Below, piece by piece: positions 36,074-48,795 of a stretch of 64,000 nt of DNA. Source of the DNA: Streptoalloteichus hindustanus (GTDB lineage Bacteria > Actinomycetota > Actinomycetes > Mycobacteriales > Pseudonocardiaceae). The stretch is taken from positions 620,001-684,000 of the forward strand of contig NZ_FQVN01000001.1 in assembly GCF_900129375.1 (NCBI RefSeq), in the 5' to 3' direction. Made by a program: the position numbers and the translations under genes. Numbering within the stretch: the stretch's first letter is position 1; each line of letters opens with the position of its first letter. The notes beneath the pieces were generated by a model. It did not search any database, was not told the origin of the DNA, and was given only the letters and a program-made list of their open reading frames with translations.

Positions 36074-37249
36074 TTGTACGTCAGACACCTCCAGGTCACC
36101 GACTTCCGGTCCTGGGCGCACGCCGACGTGGCCTTCGAGCCGGGGCCGAGCGTGCTGGTCGGGGCGAACGGGCAGGGCAAGACCAACCTGGTGGAGGCCG
36201 TCGGGTACGTCGCCACCCTCGGCTCGCATCGGGTGGCCGCCGACGCCCCGCTGGTGCGGCACGGCACGCAGCGCGCGATCGTGCGCACCGCCGTCGTCAA
36301 CGCCGGCCGGGAGCTGCTGGTCGAGCTGGAGATCACCCCCGGTCGGTCGAACCGGGCGCGGGTCAACCGCGCGCCTGTCCCACGGCCCCGGGACGTGCTG
36401 GGCATCCTCCGTACCGTGCTGTTCGCGCCGGAGGACCTGTCACTGGTCCGCGGCGATCCCGGTGAGCGGCGGGGTTTCCTGGACGAGCTGCTCGTGTTGC
36501 GCGCTCCGCGGTTCGCGGGGGTGCGGGCCGACTACGAGCGGGTGTTGAAGCAGCGCAGCGCGTTGCTGAAGAGCGCGGGCGCCGCGCGTCGGGCCGGGCG
36601 CAGGAGCGCCGAGGGCCCGGGCGAGGCGGGGGACATCCGCACGTTGGACGTGTGGGACGGGCACCTCGCCCGGCACGGCGCTGAGCTGCTGGCGGCGCGG
36701 TTGGACCTGGTCGCCGACCTCGCTCCGCACGTCGCCGCGGCGTACGCGGGGGTCGCGCCGGAGTCGCGTCCGGTGTCGATCGGCTACCGCAGCTCCCTGG
36801 GCGGGGCGTTGCCCGAGGGCTACGGGCGGCCGGGCGGAGCGCGGGCGGACGTCGCGGTGCTGGAGGTGGCGCTGCTCGCCGAGCTCGGCAGGGTGCGCGC
36901 GCAGGAGTTGGAACGCGGTGTGTGCCTCGTGGGGCCGCACCGCGACGAGCTGGACCTGGTGCTCGGCGAGGCGCCGGCCAAGGGGTACGCCAGCCACGGC
37001 GAGTCCTGGTCGTTCGCCCTCGCGTTGCGGTTGGGCTCCTTCGAGCTGCTCCGGGCCGACGGCGCGGAGCCGGTGCTCGTGCTGGACGACGTGTTCGCCG
37101 AGCTGGACCGGCGGCGCCGGCAGCGGCTGGCCGAGGTGGCGGTGGCCGCGGAGCAGGTCCTCGTGACCGCGGCCGTGGCCGAGGACGTGCCCGAGGAGCT
37201 GGTGGGCGCCCGGTACGAGGTGCGGGACGGAGTGGTGCGCCGTGTCTGA
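36074..37249 (+). CDS. recF: DNA replication/repair protein RecF
   Basis: 391 aa SMC-like ATPase that helps load RecA at single-strand gaps. It begins [13 protein letters not shown] and has Walker [14 protein letters not shown] (about 34), the RecF signature [32 protein letters not shown] and Walker [16 protein letters not shown] is the start codon; no ATG or GTG fits the conserved N-terminus. It overlaps the next gene by 8 nt, indicating coupled translation. Confidence 0.96.
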   Translation: MYVRHLQVTDFRSWAHADVAFEPGPSVLVGANGQGKTNLVEAVGYVATLGSHRVAADAPLVRHGTQRAIVRTAVVNAGRELLVELEITPGRSNRARVNRAPVPRPRDVLGILRTVLFAPEDLSLVRGDPGERRGFLDELLVLRAPRFAGVRADYERVLKQRSALLKSAGAARRAGRRSAEGPGEAGDIRTLDVWDGHLARHGAELLAARLDLVADLAPHVAAAYAGVAPESRPVSIGYRSSLGGALPEGYGRPGGARADVAVLEVALLAELGRVRAQELERGVCLVGPHRDELDLVLGEAPAKGYASHGESWSFALALRLGSFELLRADGAEPVLVLDDVFAELDRRRRQRLAEVAVAAEQVLVTAAVAEDVPEELVGARYEVRDGVVRRV

Positions 37250-38054
37250 CCCGGAGGCGCGCGGCGGTGGGCGGGGGCAGAGCCCCCCGCCCACCCGGCG
37301 GGGGACCCAGCCTGTGCACAACCGGGCTGTGAGTCCTCGCACATCTGGGGATAACCCTGTGGATTGTGTGGATAACTCCGTGACGCCGGGGCTCCGAAGC
37401 GATTCAGGTCCCCGCACCGCGCGGGACCCTGTCACCCGAACGGGGGTAGCGGGCGGCGGCTCCGGCCCGGCGGGGGCCGCGGGAACCGGTGACCGGCCGG
37501 CATCCGCGCCCCTCGGCGGGGCCGCGGACCCGGAGTTGTCCACAGGCGCGTTGCGCGGACCGGACCTGGCGCGCGCGGCGTTGGAGGCCGCGCGGGCGGC
37601 GGCGAAGGCCAGGGGGCGCGGCCCCGGCCGGCCGCGTCGCGGCGGTGGGGCCGGCCAGTCCCGCCGGCGGCGGAGCTGGTCCGGGGCGCGGCCGGACGAC
37701 CGCGACCCCCAGCCGCTGGGGCGACTCGCCTCCCGGCTGGCCGCCGACCGGGGCTGGACCGACCGGCTCGCCGGCGGCCAGGTGTTCGGCCGGTGGGCCA
37801 CCCTGGTCGGCGCGGACGTGGCTGAACACGCCCGGCCGGTGACCCTGCGGGACGGCGAGCTCACGGTGCAGGCCAGCTCGACGGCGTGGGCCACCCAGCT
37901 CCGGCTGTTGCAGCGCCAGCTGCTCGCCAAGATCGCCGCCGGGGTGGGGCCGGACGTGGTCAAGCGGCTGCGGGTCCAGGGGCCGGCCGCGCCGAGCTGG
38001 CGCAAGGGGCCGTTGCACGTTCCCGGGCGCGGCCCCCGCGACACCTACGGCTGA
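37242..38054 (+). CDS. DUF721 domain (DciA-like) protein
   Basis: 270 aa. The conserved DUF721 part is C-terminal (about 150-250): [62 protein letters not shown]721 is related to DciA, the ancestral helicase-loading factor, and the gene follows recF across actinobacteria. The first 140 residues are low-complexity, and their DNA holds a hairpin and DnaA boxes: TGGGGATAA 37346, TGTGGATTG 37358, TGTGGATAA 37367, TTGTCCACA 37536. Coding and replication signals therefore share sequence. The true start could be further in. Confidence 0.85.
   Translation: MSDPEARGGGRGQSPPPTRRGTQPVHNRAVSPRTSGDNPVDCVDNSVTPGLRSDSGPRTARDPVTRTGVAGGGSGPAGAAGTGDRPASAPLGGAADPELSTGALRGPDLARAALEAARAAAKARGRGPGRPRRGGGAGQSRRRRSWSGARPDDRDPQPLGRLASRLAADRGWTDRLAGGQVFGRWATLVGADVAEHARPVTLRDGELTVQASSTAWATQLRLLQRQLLAKIAAGVGPDVVKRLRVQGPAAPSWRKGPLHVPGRGPRDTYG
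37266..37316 (-). repeat. Degenerate copy of the dispersed element core, in the DUF721 gene
   Basis: On the minus strand CACAGGCTGG is followed by a C-run, GGGTGGGCGGGGGG and CTCTGCC, a decayed match to the core at 7626, 16080, 24138, 50226 and 54877. A 12-bp hairpin is centred at 37266-37295. DnaA boxes precede it (minus direction 37375 to 37346), but the 40-nt spacing of the other copies is not kept. Confidence 0.4.
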
Positions 38055-38400
38055 CGGCTGACCGCCGGCCGCCGGCGCGTCCGGTTCACCGCGGGCGGAC
38101 ACCCCGAACGAGGCGGTCGTCGCGTTGGTCGTCACGGAGCGCGGGCAGGGGGCAGGATGGGCGAACGGGTTGTCACCCGTTGACGGGAAAGAGGTCAACA
38201 AGGCGGACCGGGCGGGTTACCGTCACGTCACCACCTGTCGCGCGAGCGCGTTGGTGGGATGGGTCCGACCGTTCCCCGCCGGGGTGGGCCGGCGCCGAGG
38301 CGGCCGGACCGTGCGACGGCCGCGCTGGTCGCGGCGCTCGCCCCGGGTGGCGCGGTGGCAGCCCGGACGCGGCGCGCCCGGTCGGGGCGGCCGGGGGTCG
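38055..38400. other. Gap between the DUF721 gene and the small gene at 38401
   Basis: No gene or strong terminator is seen. A 6-bp inverted repeat GTTGAC/GTCAAC spans 38179-38199 and includes a -35-like TTGACG; no -10 is at the right distance. Confidence 0.3.
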
Positions 38401-38848
38401 ATGCCCACCTGGCGGACCGAGGAGGCCCAAGATCCGCAGACGATGGTCAGAGCGCTGGACGCGGTGGTCGCGTCGGTCACCGCGGCCGACGGAGGCTCGG
38501 AGCACCCCGGCGCGGGTCGAACCGGAGCGGGCTCCGGTCCCGGCGCCCCTGCTGTCCGCGACGGAGAAGCGCCGTCTCCTGGAGCTGACCATGGTCGTCG
38601 ACCAGCTCGTCGACTTCATGGCGCGCACCGACTTCGGGCTCTCCCGCGAGGCCCGGCAGGTGCTGGTCGACGTGTACGCGGACGTGGCCGTCACCGCGGC
38701 GCGGGGCAGGGCGGCGATCGCCGAGCTGTCCAGCGTCGAGGAGCGCATCGGGGACCTGGACTTCGAGTCGGAGCCCGCCGACGACCACCAGTCCGAGTCC
38801 GACGGCGACCGGGACGCCGGCGGCGGGGAGCCCCGCGCGCACGGCTGA
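38401..38848 (+). pseudogene. Small conserved-looking protein with an apparent frameshift
   Basis: Reading frame 1 from the ATG at 38401 encodes MPTWRTEEAQDPQTMVRALD and continues with strong GC-rich third positions until about 38505. Coding character then moves to frame 2: an acidic/proline linker, SATEKRRLLELTMVVDQLVD, LSREARQVLVDVYADVA and an acidic tail to the stop at 38848. Joining the two gives about 148 aa. As a minimal intact gene, the ATG at 38591 gives 85 aa. The break may be a sequencing error, true decay or a programmed shift. I do not recognise the family. Confidence 0.45.
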
Positions 38849-39018
38849 TCACCGACCGGCGCGCGGCGCGCTGGCCGCACCCGCGCCGACCGCCGATCGA
38901 GAGCCGCTCAGCGGCCCGGTTTCCCGCTCTCCGCTCCCCGCACCCGACCGACTTCGCGACGGGCGCTCTGTGACGTTCTCAGGGGTGTCCTTGACCCCGT
39001 CTTGTGGGACCTGCCCGG

Positions 39019-41067
<2,049 letters not shown>

Positions 41068-41074
41068 CGCGGCC

Positions 41075-41101
41075 GGGGGCGGTCCCGCCGGGGCCGCCCC
41101 C
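41075..41101 (+). terminator. Weak hairpin between gyrB and gyrA
   Basis: An 8-bp GC stem (GGGGGCGG / CCGCCCCC) with an 11-nt loop right after gyrB, without a T-run. It may partially separate gyrB and gyrA expression, but the genes can still be cotranscribed. Confidence 0.3.
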
Positions 41102-41151
41102 GCCGACCGCAGCGTTCCACCGTCCACTGAGGACATACGAGAAGGACAGGA

Positions 41152-43641
<2,490 letters not shown>

Positions 43642-43691
43642 CCGGAGACAAGCGTCTAACTCGACGGAACACCGTCGGCAAAGGACCGCCC

Positions 43692-44588
43692 ATGACTGCT
43701 CCCCAGGACCCGAACCGCCCGTCGCGTGACGCCGAGAAGACGTCGGTGATCACCCACCCGGCGCAGGCCGGGAAGAACGGCACGCCCGAGGCGGACGGGG
43801 AGGGAGCCCGGTCCGTGGAGGCGGCCGACCAGCCGACGGTGAAGCAGCCGAAGCCGGAACCCCCGGCCGGTGGGGTGGGTCAGCCCACCCCACCGGCCGG
43901 GGACGGCGAGTTCCCCGTCGAGTCCGGCGGGACGCCCCCGTGGCAGCGCGTGGCCGTGACGGGGCCGGCGGGCGCGGAGCCCGCCTCCCCGCACGGTCTG
44001 GGGCAGCCGCCGGCGGCCCTGCCGGTGGACGCGCTGACCGCCACCCCGCCCGACGGAACACCGGAGGGCCAGCCGTGGGGCGCCGCCGACGCGGCCGCGC
44101 AGGCGGCGCCGACAGCGCAGTCGTCCTCGGGCGGCCGCACGGCCGTGCGGCTCGGTGGTCTCAAGGCCAGCCTCGGCTCGTCGTCGGGCGGCGGCGGGGG
44201 CGGAACCGCCCGCCGGCCCGGTCGCGGCCCGCGACGGGCGAGCCTCCAGGTCAAGCGGATCGACCCGTGGTCGGTGCTGAAGCTGGCCCTGGTGCTGTCG
44301 GTCGCGTTGTTCTTCGTCTGGCTGGTCGCCGTGGGCGTGCTCTACGGCGTGCTGGACGGCATGGGCGTGTGGGACCAGATCAACGGCACCTACACCGACC
44401 TCGTGCAGAGCGGGGAGAGCGGCTCCGAGGCGCTGATCAGCGCGGGCCGGGTGTTCGGGGTGGCGGCCGTGATCGGCGCGATCAACATCGTGCTGTTCAC
44501 CGCGTTGGCCACGGTCTCCGCGTTCGTCTACAACGTCTCCGCCGACCTGGTCGGTGGGGTGGAGCTCACACTCTCCGAGCGCGAGTGA
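43692..44588 (+). CDS. DUF3566 membrane protein
   Basis: 298 aa. A long Pro/Gly/Ala-rich cytoplasmic head (about 1-180) is followed by the DUF3566 domain: ASLQVKRIDPWSVLKLALVL, two membrane segments (about 195-220 and 260-285) and a loop GVLDGMGVWDQINGTYTDL. It always lies after gyrA in actinobacteria (Rv0007). The function is unknown; the context is envelope and division genes. Confidence 0.93.
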   Translation: MTAPQDPNRPSRDAEKTSVITHPAQAGKNGTPEADGEGARSVEAADQPTVKQPKPEPPAGGVGQPTPPAGDGEFPVESGGTPPWQRVAVTGPAGAEPASPHGLGQPPAALPVDALTATPPDGTPEGQPWGAADAAAQAAPTAQSSSGGRTAVRLGGLKASLGSSSGGGGGGTARRPGRGPRRASLQVKRIDPWSVLKLALVLSVALFFVWLVAVGVLYGVLDGMGVWDQINGTYTDLVQSGESGSEALISAGRVFGVAAVIGAINIVLFTALATVSAFVYNVSADLVGGVELTLSERE

Positions 44589-44603
44589 CGAAGCCGTGAC
44601 GAA

Positions 44604-44639
44604 AGGCCCCGCCGGATCCACCCGGAACCGGCGGGGCCT
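44604..44639 (+). terminator. Terminator of the gyrA-DUF3566 unit
   Basis: A perfect 12-bp stem (AGGCCCCGCCGG / CCGGCGGGGCCT), followed by CGTCGTTCG. Confidence 0.8.
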
Positions 44640-44807
44640 CGTCGTTCGGGCGAACCCGCTGCTCTTCCGGCGTTGTCCCGATCGCGGGGGAGTCCGTCTG
44701 ACCTGCGCGATTACTGGCGCCCGTCGGGGGCCGGTTAGGCTGGCGGAAGCGCCGTTCCCGGGATGAGCAGGGCTTTCCCGTCAGGAGAACGGTGTCGGGG
44801 GACCCGA

Positions 44808-44837
44808 TTTGGGGACAGCGGGACCCGTCGGGTAATC
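44808..44837 (+). promoter_or_regulatory. tRNA-Ile promoter
   Basis: TTGGGG, 18 nt, TAATCT (44832-44837), 15 nt before the mature tRNA. A second -10-like TAGGCT occurs near 44736. No small gene is evident in the 44640-44807 stretch. Confidence 0.5.
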
Positions 44838-44852
44838 TCTGTGACGCACCAA

Positions 44853-44926
44853 GGGCCTATAGCTCAGACGGTTAGAGCGCTTCGCTGATAACGAAGAGGT
44901 CGCTGGTTCAAGTCCAGCTAGGCCCA
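44853..44926 (+). tRNA. tRNA-Ile (GAU)
   Basis: Cloverleaf with acceptor GGGCCTA/TAGGCCC, D-arm AGCTCAGACGGTTAGAGCGC, anticodon loop with GAT, and T-arm GCTGGTTCAAGTCCAGC. The CCA end is not encoded. The ileT-alaT pair after gyrA is standard in actinobacteria. Confidence 0.98.
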
Positions 44927-44988
44927 CTACCCATGCTCCGTGTGGGTGAACTCTCCCGGCTCTCGCGCCGCTAAGGAGGCGACCGGAC

Positions 44989-45111
44989 GTGAAGAAGCTG
45001 CTCGCTCTTGCCGCTGTGGCTGGTGTTGTCCTGCTGCTGGTTCGGCGCAACCGCTCGGCCAAGGCCGAGGCTGACCTGTGGCGTGAGGCCACCGCTCCGA
45101 CCGAGGGCTGA
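44989..45111 (+). CDS. DLW-39 family small protein
   Basis: 40 aa: a hydrophobic N-terminal stretch (MKKLLALAAVAGVVLLLV), then RRNRSAKAEADLWREATA, containing the diagnostic DLW. AAGGAGG precedes the GTG. This small actinobacterial family sits beside the tRNA-Ile/tRNA-Ala pair. The function is unknown; a membrane anchor facing a short cytoplasmic tail is likely. Confidence 0.9.
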   Translation: MKKLLALAAVAGVVLLLVRRNRSAKAEADLWREATAPTEG

Positions 45112-45142
45112 GCCGGCGCGAGCGGAGCGCTCCCGCTCGCCG

Positions 45143-45218
45143 GGGGACGTAGCTCAATTGGCAGAGCACCGCCTTTGCAAGGCGGGGGTTAGGGGTTCGA
45201 TTCCCCTCGTCTCCACCA
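45143..45218 (+). tRNA. tRNA-Ala (UGC)
   Basis: Acceptor GGGGACG pairs with CGTCTCC. The anticodon stem is CCGCC/GGCGG with loop TTTGCAA (anticodon TGC), and the T-arm AGGGGTTCGATTCCCCT is complete. CCA is encoded at 45216-45218, unlike the neighbouring tRNA-Ile. Confidence 0.98.
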
Positions 45219-45266
45219 CCCTCGCCGAGCTCGCGAGGACTGCGGGTGCTCACCCCAGAATCTGAC

Positions 45267-45302
45267 GAAGGGCACTCCCGGCACCGGCCGGGAGTGCCCT
45301 TC
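45267..45302 (+). terminator. Terminator after tRNA-Ala
   Basis: A perfect 16-bp stem (GAAGGGCACTCCCGGC and complement) with a 4-nt loop, followed by CGTTTCTC. Confidence 0.9.
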
Positions 45303-45366
45303 CGTTTCTCACCCGACGCGCACCCCCGAGGCGACCGGGGCTGACCCACGAGGGGACCCACGCGGC

Positions 45367-45930
45367 ATGGCCCGTCCTGCGACCCGTGTCCTGCTCCCCG
45401 CGGCCGTCGTGGCCGCGACCGCCCTGCTCGCCGCCTGCGACAGCGGAACACCCGCGGCGGGGGGAGCGGCGACCACGAGCCAGACGTCCTCCTCCGCGGC
45501 CCCGACCACGGCGGTCGCCGCCCCGCCGGCCAGCGTGGAGCCCGCGAAGGACGGGGACTGCCCCTACCTGGAGCGGGCGTGGGTCGCCGAGGCCAACGGG
45601 CAGAAGGTGAGCAAGGTTCGGTTGTCCGCCGACCAGCCGAATCCCGCCTGCTTCTTCTACGGGCTCGACGGCAAGGAGCAGCTGCGGGCGCGCGTCTACG
45701 TCGGCGACGCGAAGGCGGCCAAGGCGCTGGTCGACCAGGCCGCCCCGGTCGAGACCTCGTCCAGGGCCGAGCTCGCCGGCGGGTGGAAGGGCGGCAGCAT
45801 GCCCACCCAGGACGGCTCGGTGTTCGCCGTGGCCAGGGAGGGCAAGGCCGTGGTCGTGCGCTCCAACCAGACGACGACGTTCAAGGCGAAGCGCGTCGCC
45901 GAGCGGGCCATCCAGACCCTGGGCCTCTGA
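45367..45930 (+). CDS. DUF2020 lipoprotein
   Basis: 187 aa. Signal peptide with lipobox LLAAC (Cys about 24), then a Ser/Thr/Ala/Pro linker and a compact domain of the DUF2020 type beginning DGDCPYLERAWVAEANGQ, with CFFYG and a C-terminal FKAKRVAERAIQTL. Anchored on the outer face of the membrane; function unknown. ATG start after GAGGGGACC. Confidence 0.85.
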   Translation: MARPATRVLLPAAVVAATALLAACDSGTPAAGGAATTSQTSSSAAPTTAVAAPPASVEPAKDGDCPYLERAWVAEANGQKVSKVRLSADQPNPACFFYGLDGKEQLRARVYVGDAKAAKALVDQAAPVETSSRAELAGGWKGGSMPTQDGSVFAVAREGKAVVVRSNQTTTFKAKRVAERAIQTLGL

Positions 45931-45973
45931 CCCGGACCTCCGGACCTCTGACGGGCCTCTGACGCGGGTCCGG

Positions 45974-46019
45974 CGCGGAGGGAACCCCTGCCCCGAGGGG
46001 CGCCGCGGCTCCCTCCGCG
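45974..46019. terminator. Hairpin between convergent DUF2020 and CwsA-like genes
   Basis: A 10-bp stem (CGCGGAGGGA / TCCCTCCGCG) around a 26-nt internal region, placed between the two stop codons so it can act in both directions. Confidence 0.6.
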
Positions 46020-46027
46020 TCCGCGCG

Positions 46028-46600
46028 TCAGGGAGCCGGCGAGGGCCGGACGTGCTCGTTGCGGGCCTGCCCGTCCCGGCTGTGCGGCATCGGCATCTCC
46101 GCCCGGTCGTCCCCCTGCGGCTCCTCCTGGAGGTGGACCTCCTGGGGCCGGCGGGTGAGGACGACGGCGACGCCCAACGCCGCCGCCAGCACCGCGATGG
46201 CCCACGGCCAGCGGCGACGGTGCCGACGCCGGTCGGGGCGCACGGCCGCGGCGATCTCCCTGCGCGCCGCCCTCGTCCGCTTCGCGAGGTCGCGGCGCTG
46301 CCTGTCCATGCGCTTGCGGGCCCTGCGGCTCCGGTGGGTCAGCTCGTCCTGGGCCTTGCCCAGCCGGCGCCGAACCAGGTCGGCCTGGTCGACCACGGCG
46401 GACTGCACCTGCTCCGGCGCCGCGCCGTGCGCGGACAGCCGGCGGTGCGCTTCGGCCGCAGCCTTGGCCGCCATCTCCCGGGACGCCCGGTACCCCTGCT
46501 GGCCGGCGTGCACCGCGCCGATCCTGGCCCGGTGCAGTCCGGCCCCGACGGCGTGACCCATCCGTTCCCCGGCGCGGGTCATGGCCTCCACCTCGTCCAT
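46028..46600 (-). CDS. One-TM envelope protein in the cwsA position
   Basis: 190 aa. A long Ala/Arg-rich helical region (about 10-125, coiled-coil-like, ending in a very basic RRAR-rich part) is followed by one membrane helix (about 130-150, WAIAVLAAALGVAVVL) and a short tail rich in charge and proline. The ATG has GGAGG upstream. In Mycobacterium this place, between the tRNAs and ppiA on the opposite strand, is held by CwsA (Rv0008c), a one-TM partner of CrgA and Wag31. The sequence alone does not prove homology. Confidence 0.6.
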   Translation of the reverse strand: MDEVEAMTRAGERMGHAVGAGLHRARIGAVHAGQQGYRASREMAAKAAAEAHRRLSAHGAAPEQVQSAVVDQADLVRRRLGKAQDELTHRSRRARKRMDRQRRDLAKRTRAARREIAAAVRPDRRRHRRRWPWAIAVLAAALGVAVVLTRRPQEVHLQEEPQGDDRAEMPMPHSRDGQARNEHVRPSPAP

Positions 46601-46741
46601 CGTCTTGCCTCCTCGGTGCGCCTCCGGGCAGCCGCCCGGCGACGCCTGTCCTCCCCGGGGCGCGTGGTCCACGCCCCTCGGCACGTGACGATCAGAACTC
46701 CATCGTGCCCCGATCCCGCGGATCCCGCTGTGGATGGCACG

Positions 46742-47305
46742 ATGGCGGACGTGGCAGACAGCAACGGATCGTTGGTGGGCAAGAAGGTCACCGCCACCCT
46801 GCACACCACGCTGGGTGACATTCGGCTGACCCTGTTCCCCAACCAGGCGCCCAAGACCGTGGCCAACTTCGTGGGCCTCGCGGAGGGCACCAGGGAGTAC
46901 ACGGAGCCGAACGCCAGGGAGGGCGACTCCGGGCCGTTCTACGACGGGTCGATCTTCCACCGGGTCATCGACGGCTTCATGATCCAGGGCGGCGACCCGA
47001 CGGGCACCGGCCGGGGCGGCCCCGGCTACAAGTTCGCCGACGAGTTCCACCCGGACCTGCAGTTCAACCGGCCGTACCTGTTGGCGATGGCCAACGCCGG
47101 CGCGAACACGAACGGCTCGCAGTTCTTCATCACGGTCACGGCGACCGACTGGCTGAACTTCAAGCACACGATCTTCGGCGAGGTGGCCGACGAGGCCTCC
47201 CGCAAGGTCGTGAACGCCATCGCCACCACTCCCACCAGCGCGGGCGACCGGCCGGTCACCGACGTGGTGATCGAGAAGGTCACGATCGAGCGCTCCGAGG
47301 GCTGA
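46742..47305 (+). CDS. ppiA: Peptidyl-prolyl cis-trans isomerase, cyclophilin type
   Basis: 187 aa single-domain cyclophilin without signal peptide, so cytoplasmic. Active-site motifs are FHRVIDGFMIQGGDPTGTG (catalytic Arg and Gln), the MANAGANTNGSQFFIT segment, WLNFKHTIFGEV and a closing VVIEKVTIE. It accelerates proline isomerisation in folding. Syntenic with Rv0009. A GTG at 46751 is an alternative start. Confidence 0.96.
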   Translation: MADVADSNGSLVGKKVTATLHTTLGDIRLTLFPNQAPKTVANFVGLAEGTREYTEPNAREGDSGPFYDGSIFHRVIDGFMIQGGDPTGTGRGGPGYKFADEFHPDLQFNRPYLLAMANAGANTNGSQFFITVTATDWLNFKHTIFGEVADEASRKVVNAIATTPTSAGDRPVTDVVIEKVTIERSEG

Positions 47306-47313
47306 CCGGACGC

Positions 47314-48243
47314 TTGACGACGCCACCAGGGCCACCCGTCCCGCCGGCCGGCGAGCACCCGCCGGCGGTGGAGGGGTGCGTCCGTCACCCGGACCGGGCG
47401 ACCGGGCTGCGCTGCACGCGGTGCGGCCGCCCCGCCTGCCCGGAATGTCTGCGTGAGGCGTCCGTCGGCTACCAGTGCGTGGACTGCGTCGCCGACGGTC
47501 ACCGGGGCATGCGACAGGCGGTCACCGTCGCGGGCGCCGTGGTGCGCCGGACGCCGCTCGTCGTGCCGGTGCTCATCCTGCTCAACGTCGCCGTGTTCGC
47601 CTGGACCGCCGTACAGGCCGGCAGCATCGCCGACAACTCCGCGTCCCCGCTGTTCTCCCGCTGGGCCCTGTGGCCGCCCGCCGTGGCCGGCGGGCAGTGG
47701 TGGCGGGTGATGACCTCGGGCTTCCTCCACATCGGTCCCGTGCACCTGGCCCTCAACATGATCGCCCTGTGGGTGCTCGGGCGGGACCTGGAGATGATCC
47801 TCGGTCGGCTCCGGTTCCTCGCGGTCTACCTGGTCTCCCTGCTCGGCGGCTCGGCCGCGGTGTTCCTGCTGGGCGACACCCGGGTCCCGGTCGCCGGCGC
47901 GTCCGGCGCCGTGTTCGGGCTGATGGGTGCGACCGCGGTGGCCGTGGTCCGGCTCCGCCTCGACCCGCGCTCGACGCTCGCCGTGATCGGCGTGAACGTC
48001 GTGCTGAGCGTCGTGGTGCCCAACGTGTCGCTGCTCGGCCACCTGGGCGGCCTGGTCGTGGGCGCGGTGGCCGCGGTGGGCATGGTCTACGCGCCGGCCA
48101 GCCGGCGCGCCCTCGTGCAGTCGGGGGTGCTCGTCGGTCTTCTCGTGGTGGTCCTGGTCGTCTTCGTGCTCCGGGACGCCTCGTTCGGCGGGATGGAGTG
48201 CTTCGAGGTGGACAACGAGCCGTACTGCGTCCGGACCGACTGA
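47314..48243 (+). CDS. Rhomboid-family intramembrane serine protease with zinc-binding head
   Basis: 309 aa. The N-terminal 65 residues form a B-box-like zinc site (CVRHP, CTRCGRPACPECL, CVDC). Six to seven membrane helices follow, with WWRVMTSGFLHIGPVHLALNM, the catalytic serine in GASGAVFGLMGA and the catalytic histidine in SLLGHLGGLVVGA. It cuts membrane proteins within the bilayer. The start is TTG at 47314, only 8 nt after ppiA, so one operon. Rv0110-like rhomboids share this head. Confidence 0.92.
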   Translation: MTTPPGPPVPPAGEHPPAVEGCVRHPDRATGLRCTRCGRPACPECLREASVGYQCVDCVADGHRGMRQAVTVAGAVVRRTPLVVPVLILLNVAVFAWTAVQAGSIADNSASPLFSRWALWPPAVAGGQWWRVMTSGFLHIGPVHLALNMIALWVLGRDLEMILGRLRFLAVYLVSLLGGSAAVFLLGDTRVPVAGASGAVFGLMGATAVAVVRLRLDPRSTLAVIGVNVVLSVVVPNVSLLGHLGGLVVGAVAAVGMVYAPASRRALVQSGVLVGLLVVVLVVFVLRDASFGGMECFEVDNEPYCVRTD

Positions 48244-48278
48244 GCGGCTTCCGGTGGTTTCCCGCCCCGGGGGCGGGG

Positions 48279-48716
48279 TCAGCCCTCGTCCTCGGGGCGG
48301 AGCACGGCGAGCGCGTCGGCGACGTCGTCCGGCTCGGCGCCCAGGTCCAGCCGGGTGAGGACGAACAGGTGCTCGTGCTCCCCGTCCTCGACGTCGACCT
48401 CCAACACCGGGACGTCGCGGCCGAAGCGGCGGATGCGGACGACGCGCACCCGGCGCACCGTGGACCACGGGTAGCGGCGGCGACCGAGGAGCGAGCGGGT
48501 CGTCAGCCCCTCGTCGTCAGCCGAGAGGCGCGGGCGGCCGAGCGTGCCCTGCGCGGCGAGCAGGGCGAGGGCGAGCGCGGCGACGCCGGCCAGGAGGCGG
48601 GCGGCCGGGTCCTCGGTCGACAGCAGCCAGAGCAGCGCGCCCGCCAGCAGCAGCCACACGAGGGCGACCAGCCCGGGCGACGGGGACCAGCTTCGCGTCG
48701 TCACGGCGGTCAGCAT
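48279..48716 (-). CDS. PH-domain membrane protein (Rv0010c-like)
   Basis: 145 aa. Two membrane helices (about 16-35 and 40-58) are followed by a PH-like domain: RPRLSADDEGLTTRSLLGRR, the YPWSTVRRVRVV strand and VPVLEVDVEDGEHEHLFVL. Function unknown; the position between ppiA/rhomboid and crgA matches Rv0010c. The ATG at 48716 is favoured; a GTG at 48704 is possible. The frame open to 48923 overlaps the divergent thiolase gene. Confidence 0.82.
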   Translation of the reverse strand: MLTAVTTRSWSPSPGLVALVWLLLAGALLWLLSTEDPAARLLAGVAALALALLAAQGTLGRPRLSADDEGLTTRSLLGRRRYPWSTVRRVRVVRIRRFGRDVPVLEVDVEDGEHEHLFVLTRLDLGAEPDDVADALAVLRPEDEG

Positions 48717-48795
48717 CCCGCGTTCTTCTTCTCCTGTTTCGCACGGGTGGCCGCGAGTAGCATCGCGAGGAGAACGAGCTACTGAGGAGTAACAT

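Noticed and set aside
44736-44741. Additional copy of the dispersed element suggested by TAGGCTGG (also at 6205)
   Set aside because: Only the -10-like TAGGCTGG is shared; there is no GC core and no DnaA box pair, so these are ordinary promoters.
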